Of a stretch of 64,000 nt of DNA, positions 23,577-36,100 are shown piece by piece. Under the pieces are notes generated by a model that saw nothing but the letters and a program-made list of their open reading frames with translations, did not search any database and was not told where the DNA came from. The DNA comes from Gymnopus androsaceus JB14 (Eukaryota > Basidiomycota > Agaricomycetes > Agaricales > Omphalotaceae), in NCBI GenBank assembly GCA_009733575.1, contig ML769568.1:1-64000 (forward strand). Reading direction: 5' to 3'. Position 1 is the first letter of the stretch. The number at the start of each line of letters is the position of its first letter. The translations under genes were made by a program, and so were the position numbers.

Positions 23577-23905
23577 ACTCATACAGTGCCAGCATGACCA
23601 TATTTTATAGTGCCACTGTAATCATACTGGTGCCACTGTAAATATAGTGCCACTCTAACCATATTCATACAATGCCACCATGACCATATTTTATAGTGCC
23701 ACTGTAATCATACTGGTGCCACTCTAACCATATTCATACAATGCCACCATGACCATATTTTATAGTGCCACTGTAATCATACTGGTGCCACTGTAAATAT
23801 AGTGCCACTCTAACCATATTCATACAATGCCACCATGACCATATTTATAGTGCCACTATGACCATATTTTACAGTGCCACTCTAATCATATTTATAGAAT
23901 GTCAT
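23577..23905. repeat. Minisatellite array in the right foldback arm
   Basis: This is the inverted counterpart of 21057-21380, with the same ACTGGTGCCACTGTAAATAT and CAATGCCACCATGACCATAT units. Unit order and number differ slightly between the arms. Confidence 0.85.
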
Positions 23906-24582
23906 TATAACCATATATGGTATGGTGTATATCCCTACCCCTGCTGCTGTTTTATGAGAAATTTCTGATTTTTTGTGATTATTATCCATTATTGGGTTTT
24001 TTTTGCAAAAGATCCAGGGTCATATGATTGTGATACATCCCTGAATATTTTCCACATTTTTTACAATTTTTCCAGGATTTTTCCGGGATTTATGAGGCCT
24101 AATTTTCGATTTTTCCGCAAAATAAGCCCCTGTGGGCGCTAAAATCAAGTCCCAAATCATGTGACAAAAATTAAAGTTGGTACAGGGTGCATTCCCGCTG
24201 CCTGAATATTTTCAGTATTTTTCATGATTTTTTCAGTATTTATCAAGCCTAATCACCGACATTTTTTTGTCAAAATAAGCGCCGGAGGGCGGGAAATAAG
24301 CGCCGGTGAGCGCACTATGCCATAGGCGCCAGTGGGCGGGCATCGGGCTAGGTGTATCACCTTATCACAATCTTTTTAAAAACTTATGGATAAACAGTAT
24401 TTGATGGTATTCTGCCATTTTGGGAGGGTGCCGAAGGTGCCGTGGGCCGCCAAATAAGCGCCCTGGGTGCCAGGCCGGATTTTAGCAGCTGCCCGGCCAT
24501 ATTCCCGGGGCTCCAGAAGTTATCGTAGCTCTTTACAAAAGCTCTACAAAGTCTTATCAACATTTTTTTAAAAGGCTTTACA

Positions 24583-25480
24583 GCATCGGTTGATCAATGA
24601 CAAGTGTCTCCCTCACTTAGCTGATTTTGAGAATTGGGCTTTAGCAGAGCAAGCAAACTCTGATTCGGAGGCAGAAGCTCGAGACGACAGCCCTCTTATC
24701 CTGCACTAACTCGTCCATCAACTGCGCATGCGGCACGCAGCTGTGTCAGTGTACTGACGCAGGTGCAGTCTATCAGGCTGTCAAATTTATAACGTTTCCG
24801 TGTTTAATTCTGTCGCTCAGAAACTACCTCGCATACTTTCACAATCATTATACCAATATGCTGTATAGCTTTTTTGGGAATCTACCATCTCGTTTATTAC
24901 CGTGATTTATCTCCTTTTCATTACTACAATTTCATTCTTGATTCATGAAGTTTAGTGTAGGAAATCTGTTGAGTTGATATGCGGCAAATCAATATGACTT
25001 TCACTTGAGCAAAATCTGAATTTGATTGAAAAAATAACGGAGGCGTTTTCATGCTCATTGAAAGACAACAAAGCGGTCATTAATTCAAGGATACAAATAT
25101 CACTACTGATACAAGTGCTTTACTGAGAGAATTCGGTAGAGCTTAATTTTTTCCCTTTCCCGTGTGAGTGCTGTTGCGCCTTGGTTGCGCCCATTTTTAT
25201 CAGGCCTATATAAACAAAAATGTCAATTTTTTGATACCAATCGGTCCAAAATTTGAGGATGCAGGTCCTGGCAGGACAGATTTTCCAAATTCACGTTACA
25301 AAAGGAAATACATATGTGAGCCGAATCTCAAAAATCTGACCTGCCAGGACCTAAACGCGCCAAAAAGAGCCAAAAAGTGAGTAAATTAGATGACACACCT
25401 TAGGCACTCCAAAATTAAACCGCAAGTAAACCGCGGACCAGTTTTGATGTGCATCTCGAAACCCCCCAGGATATGTCTAT
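24583..25480. other. Flank of the foldback element and a short inverted repeat
   Basis: A plus-strand frame from about 24591 (LINDKCLPHLADFENWALAE) ends at a stop near 24710; it looks like the end of a lost coding sequence but I cannot name it. At 25262-25352, AGGTCCTGGCAGG and CCTGCCAGGACCT form an inverted repeat with about 20-bp arms. Confidence 0.4.
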
Positions 25481-25609
25481 CACCACCCAGTAATCACCTC
25501 CCATGGTGGTAGTAGAATACTTCTATATTGGTAATGTTAACTGCTGTAAAATGGTGTCAGTTCTCACCTTTCCAGGCCACCGCAGTGCACAAGGTGGACC
25601 AGTGAGCAT

Positions 25610-25900
25610 GATTAAACATTAGTTTAAGCAATTGACACCGTTTCAACACCAGTGGGATCCAATTGCCGCCAGTAAGCTTCGATGTTGACAATCAACACCA
25701 TTCAACCCTGATGCTGGTGGATTACCATCATTTGACATAAAAGTTAAGAATTAACATCAGTCAACATCAAAGTAGTACATTACCATCGTTCAACATAATG
25801 TTCAAGTATTAACACCAGTCAGCATCAAAGTAGTCTATTAACACCCACCAACATCGCCATAGGCTATTAACACCCATGAATACCTGGAGCAGTACATTAC
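25610..25900. repeat. Left subterminal repeats of the Plavaka element
   Basis: Units of about 30-45 bp contain AACACCAGTCA(A/G)CATCAA and GTAGT(A/C)TATTA, repeated about six times with drift. They match the right-end repeats in inverted orientation. Confidence 0.75.
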
Positions 25901-26136
25901 CTTGCTTCCTCATGCTACTGGTTCAGGTCCCCACATATCCCTGGGAAGCAGAAAAGATTGATCGAATACAGCAATAGAGAATAAGTACATCCAGGGTATG
26001 TAGCAATCCAGTATCGAGAGCAACAGTCCATATAAATCGGAAATCCAGTAGCGAGAGCAAATCCACAAGTCTAACAGTAAGAGTCCATAAACATCGGAAA
26101 TCCAGAAGCGAGAGTGAATCCATGAGACCAATTAGT

Positions 26137-28262
26137 TTAAGTAGTGGGTGGTGAAGGACCAGAGGAAGGTTTGGAAGGAGATCTATGGTCGGATGAACTG
26201 TCGTTTGCCCTCTCAGCTGCTTCCCTCTCCGCCGCTTCTTGCTGTGCTGCCGCCTCAACCTCCTTCTCCTTCTCTGATGCCGCCCTCTGCACTGCTTCTA
26301 CCGCCTCCTTCTCTGCTTCCTCTTTCTCCTTGCAACATTGTTCACGCCTAGTGCGGACGGCATGGGCCTCAGGATCAGTGACATTCCCATTGCCTGCATT
26401 TTTGTCAGGATCATTGTTGTCTTCATTAGCAAGTACTTGTCTAAAATGGGTTAGAGTCGATACAACCATAGAGAGTATCGAAACTTACTCGTTAAGGAAG
26501 TCCACTACATTTCTCGCCCAGTCATCATCAGGGTCTTCAAGGAACAGAATGACACAATCATAAAACTTTTGTAAGCTGAAGGCCTTGTCCATATTGCAAA
26601 ACCGCGAGGTGCTGCTAAGACTGAAACGCACCTGGAAAATACGACAGTGAGTGAATGGGAAACATTCTGTAGCAACTTACCATGCATGCTGCATATGCAA
26701 TAAGCTGAGGGGTGAGATGCTTGATCTTGTATATTTGTCAAAGAGTCAAACCACCAAGCGATTTTGCGGATTCAAGATCTCGAAATACCAATCCTGGACC
26801 GTTTATCAAGTGTTTCAATGCCTGCAAGACTCTAATTGTGAGATGCCGAATACTGGAATAGCAGGACATGTACTTGAACTAGGAGATAGCTGCAACCCCA
26901 TCCAGCTTCGCGGTCTTCTGGGTCATATAGTATCATGTCGTAAAGTAGCATTGGAACGCCAGAGGCATTGTTAATTTTAATTGTAGTATTCATATCTTTA
27001 TTGTTGATCAGGGCACAAAATCTGGTAAACGAACATTTGAGAACCGAGAAGTAAAGCTAATGAATACTTACCCTGCTGGGTCTTTGAGGTATTCTTGATA
27101 ATGATCATATGGAACTAGAAACGGTGCAATCTGGGAGTGGGAGAAGCCACGGTTGCTCTTTGAACCATCATCAATAATGGGTGGATCAAGTATGTCGGTA
27201 GTAGGGTCTTCTAGGATGTACTTGAGGATTGGCATCTTGAAGCTTTTGATATCTGTACCATGAGCCACCTGAGCCATATTGTGAATCTGGACAGTAGTTA
27301 GCTTGGCCCCGGAAAAAAAAAGGAACAACGAACAAGACGAACAAAAAGTACAAGACCTTTCGAGTCCTTCTTGAACCTAGACATTGTATCGGCAAGCCCT
27401 TCAGTAGCTTTGAAAAACTCTTGATATTGCTTTACAAAGACAGCGGTAGTGATAGACCTGAAAAGATACATCAGTAGAGGAGATAAAGACAAATATATGC
27501 TTACTGTTCTCCATCATCATCCCCATCATTGTCACCATCAGTACCATCAGGACCTTCATTCTCCTTATCTGAGTTATCCGAATCATCAACTTGAACAGTG
27601 GAAAGGTCAAAGCCTTCAGCAAGTAACCCATAGTGGAAAATAAGTTTGGGATTGATCAAAAGATGGACTCCACGAACTAGGAAAGATGCAGCAGTCTTGT
27701 ATTTGGCTAATTTGTCAGCACTAACAAGAAAGCTGTCAATGAAGATGGAAAAAGAAAGAGAGAGAAGATAGTTACTCACAAGGTGAGTTGGCTTCTCGAT
27801 GTCTTATTGTTGATCAGTTGATGCACCAATTGTAGGTGACTAGACTTTAGACTTCGTTCTTTAGGATTAGCAGCAGTGGAAGTAGCTTGAGAGCGCCTTG
27901 ATGACTCTCCCTGTCAATGTGGATGAGGACTGGGAGAACGAGAGCGCCTCCGGGAGCAAGAATCCCCATGACGATTGTGTCTGCGAGAATCAGAACGGTC
28001 CCTTTGGCTATGAGAATTATTACAACGACTTTGGTGATGAATTTGGGTGCAAGAATGAGAACGATGGCTTCCGTGGCTGCAAGAGCAAGAATGATTGCAA
28101 CCGGTGCACCTGCTATGTGAGCTTGACCTTGATCTGCAGTGATCAGATTGTCTGTCCCAAGAGTTTGGATATTGTGATTGAGTATGAGAGTGCCATTGTG
28201 CGCCACTACTGGTGCAATTGCTAGAGCCTGGTGCAGGTGAAGAAGCAGGACTGTCAGACATA
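26137..28262 (-). pseudogene. DUF6698-like protein of the Plavaka element
   Basis: Minus-strand, multi-exon. It starts MSDSPASSPAPGSS, followed by an Arg/Ser/His-rich tail of about 115 residues. Later exons give KYKTAASFLVRGVHLLINPK, then GTDIKSFKMPILKYILEDP with SKSNRGFSHSQIAPFLVP, then YDPEDREAG, HLTPQLIAYAACM and VRFSLSSTSRFCNMDKAFS with FYDCVILFLEDPDDDW. This order matches fungal DUF6698 proteins (RGFNH...LLCP; TP.IAYAA..VRFALSS; FY....LEDPEE). A Glu/Ala-rich coiled-coil tail ends at 26137. One in-frame TGA at 26738-26740 sits where CGA would fit, and the exon near 26900 does not splice cleanly, so I call it decayed. Function is unknown. Confidence 0.75.
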
Positions 28263-29133
28263 TTGACTTCAACTGAAAGGATGATATGAGCAAAAAGAGG
28301 GCAAAGGAGGGCAAAAATGTGGTATATAAGCAAAAAAGGATTGGCAGGAAGCAATCTGAGAGAGAATATGGACATAGGAAGCAAGAAAGGACACAACAGA
28401 ATAACACAACAAAGAATCAACAAAGTCACGTGCTTGTTCTCACTTGGTGAAGTCAATAGATTTTGAACGTCTACAGTAGTATTTGTACAGTAATCTAATA
28501 CTTGAAAAGGTAGTGTACAATAGTAAACAGCACAATATTCATAGAGGCTCACAAGAAGACATTGGGTAGTTAAATCCATGGTGCAGAAGTTGGGTGAGGA
28601 CAACTTATTTGCGGAGTGTCGATGCAATGCACAAGGAGAAAAAAGTCGCCATTGCGGCTCAAGCTCAAGTGCAAACAAGCATACTTTATTGCCTTCCCTT
28701 TCCCCGCTACTTCCCTGCACGCAAAGCTTGCCTCCAACGGCATCTGGTTTGGACCAGCTCCCAAGCCTTGACTGCAATTTGAGTCAATTCTTGGGAGAGC
28801 TGAGCAACAGTGCAAGTAGTCGGTTGAGTGGTGGTGGCGAAAAAAAGTGCAGCATGCTCGGTCGTAGTAGTACTGAGTGCCATCGGTGAAAAAAGGAGAA
28901 CAGTGCTCCATCAAAGCCATAAGTTCTGTAAAGTTGGTCTTCTTCGACCTGCCCGAGGAGAGTCACCCATCCTTGATGGAGTGAAGACAAAGCTCAATCT
29001 TTGGAGGTGGCAGCTGGCTGGCACAAGCTGGTGTACAAGGGAAAACCCAGCTAGGTACAAGCTGAGGGTGCGATGAAGGAGCAGAACCAGATGCAGGACC
29101 AAATGTTAGTTCCAAAGCTGTTGGGGCGACAGC

Positions 29134-30912
29134 TAGTGTGTGGCTTGGGTTGGCTCGGGTACCCCAAAGGTCAACCTGACCCGGACCCAGCACTGCACCT
29201 GGACCCAGTCAGCCGGGTACGGGTTTCTCCGGGTCCGGGTTGGGTTATGGTTTTTTCCGGGTGAATTTTCATTGTTTTGTTCATTTTACTATACTTAACT
29301 TATTTGCATGAATAAAAATAATGGATGGCCCATTGTAGACATTGTATTAGGTGTTTATTGGACTTAAAATTCTAGTTTGCTTGTAATTACATTAAAATTT
29401 CTATTTAAAAACCTTGCAAATTTTAAAAATTGCTTGAAAACAAGGGGTATGTAAAAAAGAAATTTCATATATCATGTTGTATTTTGAGCTTAAGGTCTCC
29501 AAGAGCCCCCCCCCCCTCCTCCCTTCCCTGCCTTATTTAGCAGAAAAATCCCATGCTCACATGGCTTTCTGGCGTCATGAAGGAGTGGAGATTACAGTTT
29601 CCCGCATTCTTGCCGCATTACTATGATGTTCATCCATCCTCCTCATGTTTCCCATTGTTACTGCACCAAAATGCCCAAGAAGAAAGTAATTATTATAAGG
29701 TACTTATCTCTACTAGCCTTTTCTTGTGATTCTCCTCTACTTATTCTCCCTGCCTGTAGCATTTTTTCGGCACTCATCATTGCAAAACCAGTCATCTGAA
29801 GGTTTCTGCAAGAGCCCGCGGCATTGAATATGGTACTAGAAGACTGGTAAGTAGATTTTCACTATGTAAATGCGGTTATACTCACTTTGAGATCACATCC
29901 AGGAGAACAACAGCCAGTGCATTCATCCACTTCATTTATTGCATTTCCACATGAATAAATCAGTGCAATTCCACTCGGTATCATTCAAAGATTGTCTAAT
30001 CGGCACTTAGGCACTCCGGCAGTACACTAATTATGGCAATTGATGTGCCTATTGTCTGCTTAGCAATACAAATTCATGCAGAAAAGTCATAAATAAGGTT
30101 AATCTACCATTTTAGACCATCAAATGGCCGAAAAACACATTTAAAAATTTTTGACCTTAAGGTCTCGGGGACCCCCTCCCCCCCCCATCGTGATATGGGC
30201 GCTTAACTTTCTACATACCCCTTGCTTGAAAACCAAGGAAACCCAATGTTAAAATACCTTCAAATACCCTAAAACACCCCAGATGGATGCCAGATATCTA
30301 ATTAGGGTTTAAACAGTTATTTAAACATAATGATGGCAAAATTTCTATTATTAAAAATTTGCCAATCTTGAAAACGCAATGAAAACAGTGTTTCCAAGGC
30401 ATAAACGCTACTCGTGCCCACGGAAAAAAACGGTCTGATGCCATACGGCCATCAATTCCGATAGCTCTCCTGCAACATCTGAGCAAGTTATATTTTTTTG
30501 AGTTGCTGTGGGTTTGAAGGAGAATCATACAGCATCCTCCCTAGCTCAAAGAAAATGCCATAAATAATGTTTGAAAACAGAAAAAACTCGAAGCAGAAAG
30601 GCTGTTGCATGTTACCGGACCGGTTTTTTCCGTGGGCACGAGTATCTTAAAATATGTTGGGTACCATAGATGCATACCTGGTCCCCAAATCATTACAGAG
30701 AGCTTAAAATAGCTGTTTGAATGCAGTTGTATATTACAATTTTTCTTATAAAAACCCTTAAAATCATAAAAAATGTAGGATTTCTTGGTTCTATACAGGT
30801 GGATCTGGGTATATTGCCGGGTCCCGGGTGTGCAGAGCTGGACCCGACCTGACCCAGCACAGCCACCCGACCCGGAAACCCGGCATACCTGGCATACCCG
30901 AGCCACACACTA
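29134..30912. mobile_element. Non-autonomous hAT-type element, 1779 bp including a nested copy
   Basis: Ends TAGTGTGTGGCTTGGGTTGG and ACCCGAGCCACACACTA are flanked by a perfect 8-bp duplication GCGACAGC (29126-29133, 30913-30920). Without the 784-bp element nested at 29441-30224 it would be about 1 kb. It has the same ends as 23123-23548 and carries CCGGGTCCGGGTTGGG-type words near both ends. Confidence 0.92.
29441..30224. mobile_element. Non-autonomous hAT-type element, copy 2 (784 bp), nested
   Basis: Same CAAGGGGTATGTA ends as copy 1 at 16282-17058, flanked by a perfect but different 8-bp duplication CTTGAAAA (29433-29440, 30225-30232). Differences from copy 1 are few, mostly transitions and C-tract length, so both are recent. 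Confidence 0.93.
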
Positions 30913-31869
30913 GCGACAGCCGCAGGTGGGAGAGGCATAAATGGAGGTGGTATCGAAGGAGGATTTGCAAAAGATGCGGATCCTGTACCCGTAGTCCAAA
31001 CCGCGGTGTATAATATTGGAGAGTCAGAGTACATCGAATTTACCGACAGTTCTGAATACATAGATTGTCTATGTGAAAGGTCGGTATGGGCCACGGTTCC
31101 AGTCTCTATCATATCTGCATTTGACTGTTCCGAATACATGGACTGTTGATATGACATGTCACTCTGGGTGACAGTCCTGGTCTCCAAGATATCTCCATTG
31201 TCAGAATTGAGATTGTATCCGTGGAATCCATCCCCGCTTTCAGCATTAGTCAAAGGAGGGTGTGACCATGTTAAATACCAATGGCAACGAACGCGTTCAA
31301 CGGGCCATAAGGTGATGCCTGAAGTTATTTGTATGTCAACAACGTCAGTGTCGTATAAAGGCAAGCAATAGCACCAGATACAGCAACAAATGCCAGAATG
31401 CCAAGGATTATGCTGGCAATCATTCCAGTATTAGTAGAATTGGACACAGCTGAATTTGGAGCCAATGTCCCAGTCGATCCGGGAGGTGATGTAATGGTGC
31501 TTTTGGAGAACGCTGGGCAACCACTACTACTACCAGAACCAGAAGTATCGCTCGAGTCCAAGGTTGTTCTGAATCAAGCGGTGCATGAGCTAAATCAAAA
31601 TACGAGACAAATAATAAACATACCCAGAACTTAAGGCTGCAGTCGGCGAGCCTGAGGCTGAACCCAGAGCGCTAGGTATTGGCTTTTCGGATGTCATCAT
31701 TGTTCCACCAAACGCACTAGGCTCCAACATTCGATACGCAACACAGGCGGGTTATCATGATCCTGATCCATACCCACTTGGTCTATGGGTGGTACTGAAA
31801 TTTATTTCCCATGCCCACCATGCACAGATGCGGATGAAGACAATAGTTGTCCTCCTTGCCTCCTCAAAC

Positions 31870-33123
31870 CCCTAGGCTGTGAAACGGTGTAGCTGGAGGC
31901 ATAAGGTGCTGATCATTGCTGCCCAGCAGACTACCTCCAAGTCCACCTAATCCAAGTCAAGTCCAAGTCCACCCCCAAGCCCAAGCCCACCTAGTCCTCC
32001 TCCCAGTCCAAGTCCCAAATGGGAGAGAGGAGGGGAAGAGTTAGGTGCATTAGTAGAACGGGGAGGAGAAGAAAAAGGATGATTCTTGGACAACAACGAC
32101 AATGAATGGTACAGTGTATATGAGGATGAAGGGGACAGTGAAAATGAGAGCGAGTGGCTGTGGGACAGAGAGTGCGAGTGCGTGTGCAGATAAGAATGAT
32201 GAGGAAGAAGAAGGAACGACTAGATCATATCAATCATCGTAACTTCAGTACACGTATTGCGACAATTATGCTCCATAACACTGAGGAAATAAATAAATAA
32301 ATGAGTCGGCATCCCGAGTGCAAGCGGGGCAACTCACACTATTACTTGTAAAGCATCGCCTTCCCCAGTCCAGGTCCAGCTTAATAACCATGCCCCAATC
32401 TTGAAGAGCCCAGGAAACAATGCCAGTAGGCCGATGACAAGGAACTTCATCATGGTAAGTGCTGTGACATATAGCACAGCTTGACATGCCCAAAACTTGA
32501 ATTGAGGAGGACTCCATATACACCCGACTCGAAACCTTTAAGGTAGAACTTCTTGGAGAATATGTGGGTCAAGATGTGAAGAATAAGGTATATCAGTGTG
32601 ACACCTATATACAAGAATAAGATTAGAGATGAATGAAGAATTGAACAAACCAGACGCACTGAGTGTAGTGTTGACTAAGATCTTCAGAAAGTAAGAAACA
32701 CAAGCATTCGTGGAAGAGAAGAGAAATGGGATAGCAAGTTGGATATCAGCACATTAACGCCATGTAGGAACATTTGGCCAATGATTTGCTTGGATACATT
32801 GAATAACCTGTTAGCATTATGACATTCTGTCAGCTCAAAAAGGCTAATACAGAGCTGAAATAGACTGAACCATATCTTCCAAGGGTGCATATGCTTTTCT
32901 CTTTGGCGTTTGTATATCAGAGAGAGAATTACAAGGATTCCCATGAGTCCTTGGATGATCTATAACAATAGCGAATAGGAAATGTTGAATTTTGTTCAAT
33001 GGACGGAATTGGGACTGATAATACCAAAGCAGTGGGACCCAGTAGCTGGCATGAATGCTTGTTGACATCTGGATATGTTGAATTGTCAAGCCAGGAAGAA
33101 TTTGGAGGTATTTCAGAGTCCAT
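31870..33123 (-). pseudogene. STIMATE/TMEM110-like vacuolar or ER membrane protein, decayed
   Basis: The minus-strand start MDSEIPPNSSWLDNSTYPDV at 33123 leads into CQLLGPTAL, then by a GT..AG intron IIQGLMGILVILSLIYKRQR with HPWKIW, then LFNVSKQIIGQMFLHGVNVL. Further exons read VTLIYLILHILTHIFSKKFY with LKGFESGVYG, QFKFWACQAVLYVTALTMMK, and GLLALFPGLFKIGAWLLSWT. This is the order of the STIMATE (TMEM110) family, a multi-pass membrane protein known in animals for ER-plasma membrane contacts and in fungi as a vacuolar-type membrane protein. Two frameshifts (near 32700 and 32515) and a poor C-terminus (SLLGSNDQHLMPPATPFHSL near 31900) indicate decay. Its start is 29 bp from the transposase start on the opposite strand. 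Confidence 0.75.
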
Positions 33124-33151
33124 TGAGGCAGAGTGAAGTCAGTAGCTGCAC

Positions 33152-36100
33152 ATGGTGAGAGACGGAAAAAAAACTGAAGTCAAATTAGCACCCCAATCAC
33201 GAGAGGGCGCTAATTCAACTTTTATTGATCTTTCATTGATCTGTCGCCAAATTACTGCCAACCGAGAACCCCAAAACCTCGCAAATCATGTTACTCGCTG
33301 CAAAGGGAAAAAGAAGAGTTGCAGGTGTGCACCTCAACAAGGTCCCAGTGGACCTTTGGTAACAGCTCTGGCTCCCTCTGTTAGCATGAACGAATGGCCT
33401 CAGCATAACGTCCAAAAGAGGGCTATGCCTTCTGCTAACAATCAAGGATCTCAGTCTCAAAGAAAGATGGACCATAACCAAGATTGTCCAGAATTTCAGC
33501 AGGTATGTTAAACTCATTCTTTTTGATAATTTTATTGAACATTTATACCGGGCTCATTTTCTGATTGAGCATCCACTGAAAACCCTCGCAACTCACCTGA
33601 AAATACTCCCATGCATTCACGGTCACCTTCACCTATCTTTGAGCAACCTATATATCCGCTCAATGGAGATATAGATCAAATAGGCATTGCAGATGAAACT
33701 GGTGGACTTGCAGATGAACAGGAAGAGATTCCTGAACTTGGATCTAACATGCAGCAGACTCCAATATCTTTGGAGGATACTCCAGCATGTCTGCCTACTG
33801 CTGCTCCTGCTGTCGAGCCCAGTTCCGGAAAATTATCGGCCAGCTAGATGGGCCAGGAAGGAGGTTGATGAGGGAAATATTGTGGAAGGACGACAATCAC
33901 AAAGACTAGCTCCTCGATACAATGACTTCCTACCTACATCCCATGAAGAAATACTACAACAGTTCATTCCGCCCACCACTGCTGGAGAACTTGCTTGTGT
34001 TACTCCACCTCCCAAACCTGAACTCCCTGCCATTTGTGTGAGGGATCCCATTGTCACTGATCCAAACAAGTTTGGTTTATATCGCGTATTCAAAACAATT
34101 CCTTCTCTTGATCCCGACTTGAAATTGTCTCTCCATAATGTTGCCGACTCCAAATCATTCACTAGTGAATCTGTAAAACCCAGCCACAATCCTGTTTGTG
34201 GACTTGGTGTTGATACTCACAACCCTTCTCATGGCCCCTTCACCAACTTCAGCGCAATGAAAATCATGCACTGGGAGCATGGGTCAAAATCTCTATTGGA
34301 AGCTCATATCAATTCACTGGTTCACGACATAATCAGAGATCCTCATTTTGAGCCTGATGAGCTTGCAAGCTTTGATGCACGTCGCGAAAATAAATGTTTG
34401 GATGCTTATACTCAAGGGTCTATTGCAGCGGCAGCTTCTTCCAAGGATGGTAGTACAGGTCCTCCCTCCATCATTTGATCTGGGTGGAAGAAAGGCAGTG
34501 TCTGCCTCAAGCTTCCCTGTAAAGGTTTTAAAAACCGAGAAAAAGATGCATCAGAGTTTGAAGTAAAGGACATCTGGCATTGGAATATCGTGGATATTAT
34601 TGATGCAGAAGTTGCTTCAAAGTTGTACTACAACCACAATCTTCAGCCATACAAGCTCATGTTTGACCCTGGCAATGGTGACCCAGTTGAACGAGTATAT
34701 GGTGAGGCCTATACTTATTGTGCACTGCGCCAAGAGGAGGAAATCTTTCAGTCCTTACCCCAGGCCTCACCAGATGGTCTCGAAGTTGTTTCCCTTTCCA
34801 TGATGCTCTGGTCCAACTCCACTCATCTAGCACAGCATAGCACTGCACACCTCTGGCCAATCTATCTATTCTTTGGAAATATCTCGCAGAATATCAGATC
34901 TTCTCCAAATAGTTTCTCAGCACACCATCTAGCATACATTCCTGAGGTACAGCATTTCCTTACTTGATATGTATCTCAAACTTACACACCTATTTTTCAG
35001 CTTCCTGAGGAGGTTAAGTTGCCTATGCCAAGCATTTTGGAGTATCACCTAGTGCTGAGGTTATCACCCATTTGCAATGTGATTTAGCACAGGCTGTTTG
35101 TGAGCTGCTTCTCAATGATGATGTGCAAACTGCATACAATGAAGGCCGAGTATCTGAGTGTGTAGATGGTGCTTTACGCAGGTCCGTGCTCCGTTGGCAT
35201 ATCTGGGCAAAGGATTATCCAGAAAGGTGAGTTTTAGTATTTTTTTTGAGCTTCTCACATTGACAGTAGGGATTGAATAGATGTTTGATGCAGTGTGTGT
35301 GAAGAATAAAGGGAAATGTCTGTGTGTCCACTGCCTAATCACCAGTGACAAGGTTTCCGAGATGGGTACACCTCAAGACATGGCATGCCGGAAAACAAAC
35401 CAGCGCATTGATAGTGTTTCTCTTCAGAACAGGGTCAAGAAGGCTCAAAAGATGAAGTATGACAAGGGCAAGTCAATCACCAGCAAGGCTGTCAAGGACT
35501 TATTGGATTCAATATCACTTACTGCAACTGAGGTCTGTGTTCTGGTTTTCTAACATGTCCTCCTTATTCACCTGGTTGTAGAATGCATTTTCAAAAGCAT
35601 TTTTCAAATATGGATTTCAATGTTTCCTTCTTGAAGCAACTGACCTCCTGCATGAGTTTGAGCTTGGAGAATGGTGCCGCATTTTTATCCATCTTCTCTG
35701 TATTCTTGAAGCCTATTGGAAGTCTAGCGCCAAAGATGACCTCAACCAAAGGTATATAACATGCTCAAAATCCAAGAGTATGAATTAACCAAGTTTTAGA
35801 TATTGTTCATTACCAACATTTGTTAGTGGAACCATCCGCAGATTTTCAAAAAGTGTTTCATCACTCAAGAAGATGACTGGGCACAATTTTGAGGATCTTC
35901 TTCAGGTACAACTCTCATTTGAACACTTCTTCATAGTACTGAATAATTAACAGGGTGGCATGCCTTGCTTTGAGGGTTTTCTTCCTCAAGAACATGATGA
36001 GACAGTTCAGGATCTGCTCTGGGACTTGATGATGTTTCATGGGTTTGGGAAATTTGACATGCACCTAGATTCAACCATTGCAATAACATGGGCACTAACA

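Larger units (their letters stand above)
20126..24582. mobile_element. Foldback-like element with arms of about 1.6 kb
   Basis: The left arm (20126-21811) is the near-identical reverse complement of the right arm (23001-24582), apart from later insertions. The outer ends read AGTAAGGGCTTTTTAAAAAC and, inverted, GCTGTAAAGCCTTTTAAAAA. Each arm has an outer unique part (with CCAGAAGTTATCGTAGCTCT near the right end) and an inner minisatellite built from ATATGGTTAGAGTGGCACT-type units. Long inverted arms containing short tandem repeats are the layout of foldback elements. The 1.2-kb centre holds another small element (22198-22871). No transposase and no certain target duplication were found. Confidence 0.7.
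28963..31700 (-). pseudogene. Ser/Gly-rich single-pass membrane protein, split by a hAT element
   Basis: The minus-strand start MMTSEKPIPSALGSASG at 31700 is followed by a Ser/Gly/Thr-rich outer part (DSSDTSGSGSSSG) and one membrane helix (GMIASIILGILAFVAVSGAI) near 31400-31470. The cytoplasmic tail has two similar QSMYSE repeats (SDMSYQQSMYSE, TDLSHRQSMYSE) and then SIPPPFMPLPPAAVA. The hAT element 29134-30912 interrupts the tail at this Ala-Val-Ala. Removing it and one 8-bp duplication continues the same frame as PTALELTFGPASGSAPSSHP to a stop near 28963. The link between the helix and the tail needs a frame change, so a frameshift or a missed intron exists. It resembles Mid2-like fungal surface proteins in layout only. 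Confidence 0.6.

Noticed and set aside
26144..26563. Plus-strand Ser/Ala-rich frame
   Set aside because: It is the antisense shadow of the Glu/Ala-rich coiled-coil tail of the DUF6698-like gene.
27914..28777. Long minus-strand frame of 287 codons as a gene on its own
   Set aside because: Its first 170 codons precede the ATG at 28262 and have no coding character; only the part after 28262 is used, as the N-terminus of the DUF6698-like gene.
34440..34510. Reading the TGA at 34476 as part of an intron (GTAGTACAGG...GGCAG, 49 nt)
   Set aside because: Splicing there moves into a frame that stops soon after and loses the family sequence; an in-frame stop fits better.
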